64,000 bases of DNA from contig JAJNNQ010000018.1 of NCBI GenBank assembly GCA_027886175.1, positions 16,287,001 to 16,351,000 on the forward strand, read 5' to 3'. The translations under genes were made by a program, and so were the position numbers. The notes beneath the pieces are model-generated. The model had not been told where the DNA came from, searched no databases, and saw only the letters and a program-made list of their open reading frames with translations. The DNA comes from Phylloscopus collybita (Eukaryota; Chordata; Aves; Passeriformes; Phylloscopidae). Of the stretch, positions 10,447 to 22,400 are shown in pieces. Numbering within the stretch: position 1 is the stretch's first letter; each line of letters begins with the position of its first letter.

Positions 10447-13400
10447 CTGCAACAAAAACACGGGACGTGGCACAGGTGGGCACAGGTGGGCGGCCCTCGC
10501 CCCCCCAGAGCTACAGAGAGCCTTGCCTGGGGCTGACGAGCACAGCCTTGTCCTGCCCCATCGCTTCAGCCTGCATTTGTCCCTCCGGACAGACGTGTGT
10601 GCACGACACTGATTAGTTCTGCCCTAATGTTTAATTACTGCTGCTAGTGATGGGGACAAGACTTGCAGCTGCCGTCTTTCCCCTGTCCCCTGCCAGGCAG
10701 GGCGGCCCCAGCGGGGCTGTGCCTCCAGAACACGGGGGTGGAGGGAGATGGCTGCCGGGGAGCCGGGGCGGCAGCATCAGTGCAGGCTCAGCACTGGGTG
10801 CCCTGCCCGTGCAGTGGGCAGCGGTGTCCCCTCTCCCCACCCTGCCCTGGGTCTTTGCTTGCACCTCCACTAGCAGATGTTACTTTTCCTGGGAAGATAG
10901 TGACTGAGAAAGCCATCAGCTCAAAGGCTCATCACTTGGTGGTCTTTCTATACCCACTCTTGTGTACCTATGCTGTCACCTGTAGCTCCTTTTTTTTAGT
11001 GCCTTTACTCAGATGCCTGACTGTGTGGCTTTGCCTGAACTCAGGTCATATCCAGCTGGCCCTGCCTCGCTGCCAGCCCCAGCCCTGCCTGTCTCTCACA
11101 GCTGTGTCACCTGGGCTCTCTGCAGACCATGCACTCAGTGCAGGAGCAGCAGGCTCTGTGAGCAAACTTGGGGCTGTACCCTTTCCCACTGGCAGAGCCA
11201 AGGTAACAGCCCCTCTCCTGTGTGGAGGGAGAAAAGCCTTGCTGCTGCCTTCAGCAGCTGCCAACCACAGGCTGATGCTGAGCCACTGCACTGCATGTGG
11301 CTGGTGTGAGGAAAGTAAAGGAAGTATGTAAAAATAAGGGTTTTTCTCTTTTCCTGAACTATTTTCCCAATCAGATAAAAAAAGTCACCCTGCTCCTCCA
11401 CTGGGCCCCTGGCTCAGCCTCTGGGAAAGCTCTGGCTACAGCAGGGTGCCTGCTAGCACCCAGAGTGCCCAAGCAACTGTTCCGTTTTGTTTGAAGTGGG
11501 TGAGGGAGCAGCTGGCTGAGGCTCACCTTGCTGGATGATAACTCATCTGACTGGAAAATGCAGGGGACAGCACTCTCAGCCCATATGTGGCCATACTGGC
11601 CTTGCTGGCCAAGCCACACAGTGCCATGGTCCAAAAATGAAGAGAAGGGACAGGACAGCACCCAGAGCCTGTGCCTTCCCACACTGCTGCATGCCTGACC
11701 CTCCTCACTGACTCCCAGAGGCCCTGACTTAGTTTAAAAAGCCAACCAAACAAAAAAGTCTCATTGTAGCTACAAACACAGCAGTTTTGCAGCCCCAGCA
11801 ACCTCTTTTCCATTTGGAGACTGAGTCTGCCACTTTGCAGTCAAGGTGCAGCCCAGAGCCACTTGCAGGGGAGGTGGGGCCTCCGTGGGGGAGAGATGTG
11901 GGATGTGAGCAGACAGTGTGGGAGGCAGATGGGACAGCCCACCCCACTGCATCCCTGCCTGGAGCTGAGACATTTGGCTTTGCTTTGAACCAACACAACT
12001 GGAGATGCTCTCATGGGGGGGATGCTGATGGGCAATTTTTGGCTAATGGTTTGGTGCATAACTGAGTCAAGAGGGGTGTTTTGGAGGCAAGAGAGCCAAC
12101 TGGCTTCACTCACCTGCTGCCCCAGCTTGTTCCCAGGCACCTGATTTGTCCCAGGCCCACAAAGCCCAAGCCCAGCCCCCCTGCCCAGTCTGCAGCATTA
12201 TCCCAAATCAACTCTGCCTAGAGCTGGGCCTCTGAACAAAGGTGAACCCACCAGCAGTTCCTGGCTGCCTCGGACATGCTGAACTATTACATAGCGTCAT
12301 GCAAAGTATCAGGGAAGATCTTTGACTTTGAAAGCCTGGCTCAGAGGCTGTGTCTGTCAACCATTCCCACTCCAATGCTTCAGGTCTCACACCACAGCTG
12401 CACCCCTGATTTACCTCTGTAGGAGGTCTGGCATTATTCACTCCATCTCTGAGACAAGGAAAGCATTCCTTTTTGACTTGGAAGGGCTTTGGGACACAAG
12501 GGGTACCCCTAGGCTCCAGTTATGGCTCTGGTCACTATGTCCAGCACAGGCCAGTGCAGAGGTCCTGTCACTGGAGACATGACTCTGGGAGGCAGGGAAT
12601 GCTTTTGTGCCAGTCACTAAAACAAGGATAAAACCCAAATGCACAGCCAGGTGCAAGCTTCAATACCCGAGGCTGAATGACCACAAGTTCACTAATCATC
12701 AACTTAATGTCACAGAGGACCACTACTGGCTACATTAATGCCAGTATATCATCCACATCTCCAAGCGTACTTTGGATAACTGGGTGGATTTATTTTTAAG
12801 TCTATGTATACCAACCTCTGTTCTCCTGTTAGCACTGCCTTCCTCATCCTTCTTTTCTTCAGGCATAGGAACAAGTGGAAAGCCTCCTTCACTGCTGTCC
12901 TCCTTTGAGTGACGCTTCCATGACCTTCTCACATCTTCCTCGGGACTACTGAAGGCATACTTGCGGGACCTAAATGTCTTTTTCATGGACCTGTCTGGGT
13001 CTTCCTCACTATCATTTTCCTCCATGCGCTTCTTTGATGTCAGCTGCTTGGCCAGCTCATCCATTTTGTTCCACCTCTTGGTGTCTTCCCATTCCCTGGA
13101 GGACTCCTCCTCCATCTCATCACTTTTGGCATCCCTGGGCTGAAAGGTGTCCTCTTCTGCCTGCATCCCCTCATCCTCCAGGCGATGCCTTCCTCCTCTC
13201 AGTGCCCGGGGTTGCTCTTCCTCCTCCTCTTCTTCCTCCTCTTCGGAGCTCCGCACATCTTTTCCAAATCCCAGCTCATCATCGGTATCTGAAAGAGCAT
13301 TAAGCAAAGCAGTGAACACAACTGTTAACCTGTTTAAGGTCCACCTTTGAACTGAGCCCTCAGTGGTGATGCCAGATGTATTTCTTGACTTAGGCCTGAG

Positions 13401-16400
13401 TTTCCTAAGATTCTGGAAAATACCCACTCTCACATTGCCATGTCAGTAAAGGGGCTTGAAGGTAGCAATCAAAACCCTTGTAGGAAGCTCAGGGAAGATT
13501 AATTAGTTGCCCCCAGGAGCTACGAGAGCTGAGCACCAAGGCAGTTGCAGGGCCGGTGTTGTTATCTGCTGTGCACAGGCCTGTGTGTCAGATGTTTATG
13601 GTGGGATCTGGGTGACTGCTGGCCAGTGTATTTCTATAAACCCAGTAAGCACCTGCCTCAACTTTTTGGCTTTGAAGCTTCTAACTCATCTGTCTCAGTG
13701 CTCTCAGCTCACCCCAGAAGGTATCAATGCAGCCTGGGATACGTACTGTCACCTCCCCGCATCTCCTCAGCCTCCTCATCCTCCTCGGCCAAATCGAGTG
13801 ACCTCTCTGCTTCAGTAGGGTCCTCCTCTGCATCATCCTCCCGCTCCACACGCTCCCCTGCTACCTCCTTGCTGTGCTCCTGGCTCTGTCTGGATGGCTC
13901 TTCTCCCTCATCCTCAAGCTCCAGGCTGTCTCTGGAGCCTCTGGGCTCCTCCTCTTCATCCCCTTGCTGCTGCTGCTCATCCTCACTAAAATTTTTGCCA
14001 TTGTGGTTGTCCAAAACTTTGTTTCGATGGGTATCCTCAGTATCCCTGATGTCATTGCTCTCAGCTTCCTCCCGATCCTCTTTCTCAACAAGGTCGGTAT
14101 CCTGTGGCCTGGGTTCCCTCTCCTCCAGGCTGTTTTTGCCCTCCTCTCTTGAGTCTTCATTTTGCTGGGGCTTCTGTGCTGCCAGCTCAGCCAGGGACCC
14201 TGTGGGCTGCTCCTCTTCAGGGCGCTCCCCTGCTGCATCTACAGAGGGAGAAACAAGAAGAAAGAGCTCTGCTGAGAGCTCATTTCACATCCAGCAAAGG
14301 CCAAGCATTTCTTAGGGAGCTTTTGCCCCACTCAGCAATCTGCTTAACCAACCCATGGATCCTTTTGCAAGTCACTTCAGCATATGTTTGCATTCAAGCA
14401 AAGCAGTGTTCTCTCTGGTGCCTGTGCACCTGGAGAGACTTGCAAGGCTGAAGTTAAACATATGCTGAAGTGTTCTGCTGCAGCACAGTCCTCATCACCA
14501 TCTCTTGAGATGCCAGCCACGAACTCACCCTGCATGAAACCAGACTGCATGTAAAATGAAATTATTTAGGAGTGTAATATGGCACTTGCACAGCTCTCCC
14601 TGCTCTGAGTGCTGCACTCACATCACATCCTTATTTCTCCCACCAGGCAGAAGAGGCAGCCAGCCCTATTCACAGGGTGCTGGAGGGAGGAGGGGTGTCT
14701 GTTTCTGCAAAGGAACTACTCAGCAGGAGCTTAATGTGGGCTGAGTATTTGCTCCTGCTCAAGGGAGACTGGCCTCTTTCAACACTATTAGCCAGAGAAA
14801 ACACTTTGGAAAAGAAAATATGGGAGTTTAAAAGGCAGAGATATATGGAAAGGTAAGTGCAGCCCCAAGGAGGGCTGAGGAGTGTGCCAGGATGAAGGGA
14901 TGCAGAGAGCTGGTCACACAAGGCTGGTACCAGTGACACTGTGCTGGTGTCACCAGACTGTCAGTGGGCCTGGATGGCCCATGTGCCACATTTCATCTTC
15001 ACTTCATCTTCCTCCACCTCCACACTGCCGGAACAAGAGTTTCAGGTGTGTCTTGGCAGTAGGGAGATGCAGTGCCACTCCTACCTGTTGGATTTTGGTG
15101 GTGCTGGCTGCAGCAGCAGCAGCCCCTGGGGGTATCACTCCTCATTGCTCTGAGCAGTTTTGGACTGGTGGCACAGCAGTGCTGCTGGGGGCCAGCCGTG
15201 TGCCCCAGAGCTGCTTGAGATCTGCTGTGGGTGCCCAGCTGCTGCTGGATAAGGAGTCACATCACCCCACATTGGCACTGTCTTCCTGACCAGGAAAAGG
15301 GAAGGCACCAGCCCCTCCTTTCTGCTAAATTGCCTGTCTTTGGTAAGGCCAGAGAAACAGCGACAAGGGGAAATCCCAGCTGAAGGTGATCTTCCCAAGA
15401 TACAGGTGTTTTGTTTGGATGTGTGTACTGTGTGTGTTTCAATTTCCCTTTAGACTCATTACTTAGTATCTTAGATGCCTGGAAGCAAGGGTGACAGGCA
15501 AAAACCCTGATCACCCTTGCCTGTATCACTGACTCTTTCAGTGCAGGATCTCCCTGGCTGTGACTCATTTTAAGTGTTATAAGTGAGTAAAAGTGTCAGC
15601 AGCAGGGTGGAAAAGTCAGTATCACTTTGGTAACTTGACCATCACCAGCTACTATAGCTCAGAAACTATGTGTTGTTTGAGCTGGTAAATAAGAACAAAG
15701 CAAACACCAGGTTGCTTGTGTGTGTCAGCAGCAGCATCAAAGAAGATGCCTAAAAGAGAAGCAGATGGACATATGAAGGCTGTTTGAAAGAAGATCCTTG
15801 TTTACAGCCTGACCTGGATTTCCCCGGGGGTGGAGGCTGACACTGACCTCTCTGCTTGTTCTTGTCGTTCTGACTTTCAAGGACTTCAGAAAGTTCATCT
15901 TCAAAGCCGCTGTTTTTCTTCTGCTGCTGAGTTCTCTCATTGGCACCTGTGTCAAGTAACAAAAAGTAGGGAAAGGCAACAGTCCCTTCTGTATTTCAGA
16001 AAATAGAGGTAGGGAAATAGTTCTGCGCCCTTTATATTTGCTACAGTGGAAAAATCTACCTGGGAGCTAGGAGGAGTGAGGGAATATGAACCATCTGCAG
16101 TAACAAAACCACAATCAAAAACATCATCTGCAGGATAGAAAATAGTCTCTAAATAGAGAAGCAGGGTTGCCAGGAAAACTAATATTGATGGAGATCTAGG
16201 GAATAAGAGGTGCTGAGCTGCAGCACACTGAGGGCAACGAAAGACTTCATCACCAGACTACTGAAGGATAAAAATTGCCTCCTGTTTCACATTCTGCCTA
16301 CGCACCTCTGTTGAGGTGAGCACTGAGAGTTCCTGCACCCTCCAGCCTGGTTGTGGGGGCCCCTGTCCCCTGGGTACTGGGAGGAAGAAGCAGCATTCAT

Positions 16401-19400
16401 TCCCACTGCAGGGGTAGTCTGGGGATCCAAGGCCCCACACCTTAGCTCTGGGATTATGGAGCCTGCTAGAAAAATACAATACCCTGGAGAGAGGTGTCTG
16501 AAGGCAGCATGAGCTGGAGGTCAGGCTGTAGCTGTCCTGGCAACCAGCAATGGGATTTGCAAGACAAACAAGCCCTTTCTAACCCAGCTCTTGCCCTTCT
16601 ATGCCATAATGCAAGGGCAAGAGCCAGTGCTGCCAGCCCAGTCTTCTCTAGCCCGGAACTGAATGGTGTGGGCTCTCCAGCCTGAGCAGAAACAGCTGCA
16701 CCAGCACAGAGAACACCAGGATTAACATCTTTGCTTTTCCCTTGGTCTACAAGACTTTTCCACCCCCAGTCTCTGTGATCTGTTGGTTGGATCTCATGTT
16801 ACCCTGAGACAAAGTGGTCTCATGGGCTCAGGCTGAGGAAAGAGTGGAGCAAGGTGCACCTCTGTGAAAGGAGTCCCTTCTCATGGGCTTCATGCTGAGT
16901 GGCACAGCCTGCCAGAGTGCTTCTCCTCAAATCCCTGGTGTGCCTGGGCAGCCACATCCCAGCATACTGAAGAGGCCATGTCTTCTTTCTTCTGGATCAC
17001 CAGAGTGGAGTCCATCTGAGGTCACTGAGCATCTGGCCCCTCCACCATTTGGGTAGCAACTAAAATATGGCTTTGGGAGTTGCATGAGTCTCTTTCCCAA
17101 CTCTGACTTCCTGAATTTTTCCTCTCCCTTCTCTCTGTTACCTCTGTGGCTTCCTTGCTCTGAAAACATTCTGGTGTCACTGCCTTCCAGCCATCTCTGG
17201 CAGACTTGTCACACAGGAGCAGGGCACAGAGATGACCTAGTCATTGTCTCTCTGGTGATGCCCAGTTGCTCCCTGGTTACCCCAGGGAGAAGGACTAGGG
17301 AAGGCCAGGAGATGCTCTCCCTGCAGCCTGAGGAGAGCCCTGTTGCAGCCTCACCAGACACAGGGATCTGGACTAGTTCTGAAGTAGCCTTGCCTGGGAT
17401 CTGCACGTTAGCTGGGCAGCTGGGCACCTGAGAATGTCCCTTTTTTCCCTCAACATCCCTTGGCACAGTTCCATGGTGCTGCCCCAACATTGATAAGTGG
17501 TGAGCAGCCTGCACCTCTCCAAACCAAAGAAACTTGCATTTGAGTTAAGGAAGCTATCAAAAAACACCTACTAGCTCAAGAATATTTTCACTGAGATCTT
17601 TTAGGTGCAAGTCTTACTCACTGTTTAGTGGTGTTTCCCTGCTTCCACACCTGGGTTTAGTGCTAGACTCCAGCTGCACAGACAGTAGAGGTTTCCTTGC
17701 CTTTCATTCTAGTTTGGGAGCTGGTTATTATTTGTTGAATTAAATTACAGTGTTTCCTTTTGGAGTTCTCCCACCTCAAAATGTCTAGACTCTACATCTC
17801 CACCAAGCTACATTGATAGTGATTAAAATTATCAGACACATATTGGAGTTTTACAAACAAAATTCCTGTCCCCACTCACAGAGTCTCTGATGAAAATCTT
17901 GGAACTACATTTCCTAGGGCATATTTATATGCTCTCAAATGAATATAAAATAAATTAAAAAAAAAACAAACACAAAACCAAACAAGCAATAAAACTCTAT
18001 AAGGGACTACAACAGAAGAAAACAATCTTCCCTATAGTTATATTCCCCCAAAAATATACTGGCACTGTACCTTGAGCAGCAATTTCCTGAAGTTCCTTCA
18101 ATAAGTTTTGGTGGCGAAGGATAGAAATAATTCGTTCATCTGCAACAGGGGAGACTTAGTACAGAAAATAGTCAAAGCACACCTCCCCTCAACCCCAGGA
18201 AATGAAGTACAACCCCAAATGCCTCTCCCTCTTAGTTCGCTCTATTCTTTCCCTTGGCCTGATTTGCTCTCACATCTCTGTGATTAAGATGACAGGAAGA
18301 TCCTATGAAAACCAGGCAGTTTGATGTCACCCAGCACCCCCGTGGTCACAGTGCCAGCATGAGGCATGGCCTGGGACAAGCAGTGGCTCCATCCTTTCTC
18401 CTGGAGCCCAGTACAGCCCAGTGGAAGAGGAAGGTGAACGTGTCAGAGACCCCTTGACAGGGGTCCAGAGGCCAAGGCCCAGTTGGTCAGGGCAGGAGCA
18501 GCCCCTCCTTGCCAGATTTGCTTTTGCTGATAGCCAGCCTTAAGTCTGAGACAGTACCTCCTCGGAGAGTTTCTAGGCATTCCTCACTGATCGGCAGGGG
18601 GTTTGGCTTAGATAAAGTATCAGAGATGACCTCCACAATGCACTTCATCACCTAGAAAGAGACAAAAATACAATTGAAAGAACTGATTTTTTTTGTCTTT
18701 TGTTCCTACTTGTTACCAAGGCTAAAGTACAGCAGATGATGGCACAGATCTCCTTGCTTTTCTGGTCAAGCCAGGACTGAATGTTCAGTTCTTGTTTTTC
18801 CTAACGCAGGAACAGAAGGTACCTCCTGCAACTGAGAAGTGAGCAAATTACACCTGACAATGGAAAGAGCTTCTTTGACATGACACACAATTCAGCTGAG
18901 GATTGCAGGCTTCAGACCATCCCAGAGTCTGAGCACATCTGGAGAGTAAAGGGTATCTGAATATATAAACAGAAAATCAAAATCATCCTCTTTTGAGTCA
19001 AATATCTTAATTTGCATTTCATAAAATTACTCAGTAGGAGGTTGTAGAGAGCAAAATGTGGTCATAGCTGTTCAATAGATGACCTTGAAATCTTAAAAGC
19101 TCTTCAAACCCTGGGAAAGACATTGTAGTTAGATTGAAGACAGGCATAGAAGGTGAGGTGAGGCAAACTACTTTCAAACACAGATAAGAAATACTGCTAT
19201 CAACCCTAGAAAGGACAAGACACTCTGGAGAAGTGTTTGACCATGTGCTTTGAGTGTTCAAGCCATCTATTATAGACTGGAAGAGCTCTACAGGACGGCA
19301 GGTCATCTGAAAACAGGGAAGTTCTGACACAGCTTCTCAGACAGGATGAACTCTGGGCCCACCCTTTCCACCAGCCCTTTTTGTTGCTGTAAAAGCAGAA

Positions 19401-22400
19401 GCGCTATTTATCTAATTTGTCATCTGCCCTGAGATTGCAGGCATCCTTGCCATGCCAAGATACACTACTGGGAGCCCTAGTGTGTGATCATGTAAACCCA
19501 AATGATCACACAGGACAGAAGCATTCACTACAGTCTGGTGCTGATTAGTAGTGTAGGAATTGGCTGCTTAGTTCAAAAGGTGATTATTTATAAACCAATC
19601 AAGGAAGAATGCAGGGCTCACAATTGCCTGGGGAAAAAAGGAGAGACTAAATAGAAAATAATAATACATTTTAAGCCGTGGAGGCAAAAAAAAAATCACT
19701 CAGTGAACCTCTTTCTCCTGATGATTTCAGCAGGCAACCCTGAGAGCCCTGACCTCCCTCACAATGTACCATTCTCAGGAGAGCAGAGCGCTGTGGCTGC
19801 AGTAGAAATTAAACACAAGTCAGCAGTCCCCAGTCATCCACAATGCTGTTCATTCAAGCAGTTGGATATATTCACTGGACAGCTGGAATGGGCAAATTTT
19901 CACCCTGTGTAAGGAGAGAATTCTGCTTTTGCAGATCATAGCCATAAAATGCTGAACTCTACACATCACACAGTTTGAGGGAATTGCCTAATGGATTAGA
20001 AATGCTACAGGAAAGATTAAAAAAAAAGAAAGTAGGGAAATTTCCCTGTTATCATTCTCCTATATCACAAGCAATCCATTAATACTGATTTTAGATGACT
20101 TTGAGTCACTCAATTTTAAAATAGAAAAAAACACCCCAGATTCTGATACTTCCCTCTCATGTTTTCCAACCTCTGGATCCACTTATTGTAGCAGTATTTG
20201 ATGCAGCTTCAGAAGTAAAGACTTTCTCAGCATGAGAAGTAAGACTCTGGTTCAATGAAATATTCTATTTAAGTTTTTTCAAGACTTCTAAGCTGATGTA
20301 AGGTCATTGTCTGAGCACAGAGACACATCACTCACTACAGAAATACATTGAACTCTGTGGAGGAGCTTTGTAAGGTAATGAGATGAAGAGTCATCCCACA
20401 ACACTCTCTTTTTGTTAGAGGAGGTCTTGCAGAGTGAGACTTCACAAGGTCATGAAACAACAGCCTGCATCAGGAAATGGAGGAGATCCTTTCCAAATGA
20501 GTGTAATTAATCCAGTGCAGAAACTCGGGCTGGAATTTTGCCATAGCTATCATCTAACCATGAGCATGTAACTAGATCCTTAAGAGCAGCTCACAGTGTC
20601 CCTACACAGAAATCTCCAAAGGGTTGTGCCCTTACAAGGACAGACTTCTCCATATCTGAGCTCAGCTATGCCCTCCTAAAATATATGGTTGTAAGTGAGA
20701 AATAGTGTCCTTCAGGCACAAGAGTGGGCAAACACCAGAGACATTGTAAATGCTTTGGTCTTGTTCAGCTCCCTATGGAAAGCCCTTGGTGTAAGGAAAG
20801 TGATGAGCTGAGTCCAGGAAAGGTCTGCAGGTGCTGACTACCCAATGCATAGCCCTGAGCCATCCACAAATGCTAGTGGCACAGAGCATGGTGTGTAGGA
20901 AGAGCTGCAGTGCTCGTTGTTGTATTCATGTGATGATATCCCTGCCCTAGTCTGTTTCATAAGACCAGGAATTCCTTCCCTGAAATGCTGTGTCCCAGAG
21001 GATGGCAAAGGCAGGAAAGCCTTAATGGCTTCTTCCAGTTGCAGCAAATTCAAAAGAAAGCTTATTTTGCTCTCAGCTAGAGCCTGTGTCAGTATAATAC
21101 CAGGGAAGGGGGACAGTCTTGAGAAAGTCCTTCCTTGGTGGAAACATTTCCATAGAGTTGCACCATCCGCCACAAAAGTGCCATTTTGTACACAAAGGAT
21201 ATAGTGGGGAATAGACCTCACAAGGAAAATCATATGATTAATGGGTTGTCCCATCAGATGCCCACTCTGGCATGGAAAGTTGAAGGGGTAAGTGCCTGTC
21301 CTGACTCCCCTTCCTCAGCGGCACACGGCCTGAGGAAGGCACCCAGTGTCTCACAGCTCATGGCTCAGTCCCAGCAAGGGCTGAGCAGGCTAAAAGTCTT
21401 CACAAAGCAACTGCTCTCTAGGCTCAGGCACGTCTCACAGGACACAGGGAGGTGTTGCTCATGGCACACATCCTGCAGGTAACCTGCAATGGAGCCTCTG
21501 ACACTGGCATCAGTGTGCCCTCCCTTGCTGCTCTCTGGGGAAAACCATTACGTAGCTAGAAGATTTCATAGCATGAAATGGTTGAAGAAGTAAAAAGAAA
21601 AAAGGCTAGAGTTTCCTTTATGGACATGAATTTCCAAAGAAATTTTAATTTGGGCAGCCAAGAGATCAGCTCATATGAAAGATGGGGAAGAGGAGGTCAG
21701 GGAGTCGTGTCTGACATAGATAAATACAGGCAACCCCCCCAATCCAAGCATTTAGGTGCCGAAAGGCCATTGGGAGTGCATGTTTGTGAAGTGCAGCTAT
21801 AAATGTTGGACGGTGTGACACAGATATGTGCACAGAAGCCTGTAAAGGAGGGCTGGAGAGGTCAGCCAAGTCCTGCACTGCTCGTAGCCATCCAGACAGG
21901 CTCAGCAGGATGGATTAGTAAGCTGGGAGTACCAGTTGCCTATTTTTCCAGAGCATGCATGTTTAAGTAGCACACATACAAACTCAGATGTATACACCCC
22001 CAAACACACACAGTTCCTGAATCACATCTCCCCCCACTCTCCCTTGAGTCACCTCCTGTTGGGAGCTTTGAAAAGCTGAAAGTAGGAGGACTAAGGAGAG
22101 TTATACCCAGCCTCCATCTCCTCTCTAAACAAGCTTGCCTGATCCCTGTCACACCCTGAGGGACTTCCTGGGCTGCCCAAAAGTGGATGCACAAAGGGTT
22201 ATTTCTGTTAGGAAAGGAGCAGAGATGGATCCTGCCTGAGGGAACTCATGCAAATTCCTGGCACTTTCTACAGGGTATTTCAGTGGGAGCAGCCCCAAAC
22301 CAACCAACTAGGAGGAGATGAAACATCACATCCCCTCTCTTCACTTGACCCTTCCACTACAGGCTCATCCTTACCTTAGTGTCGCCTTTATTCATGTCAT

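Noticed and set aside
12735..13433. 232-residue - strand open frame with its own ATG
   Set aside because: Only 12816-13288 is exon 7; both ends run into intron past splice sites.
13545..14315. 256-residue serine-rich open frame on the + strand over CHGA exon 6
   Set aside because: Antisense shadow of GAG/GAA-rich exon 6; the - strand reading joins in frame with all other CHGA exons.
15485..15520. 10-bp inverted repeat in CHGA intron 5
   Set aside because: With a 16-nt loop, one or two such repeats are expected by chance in 64 kb.
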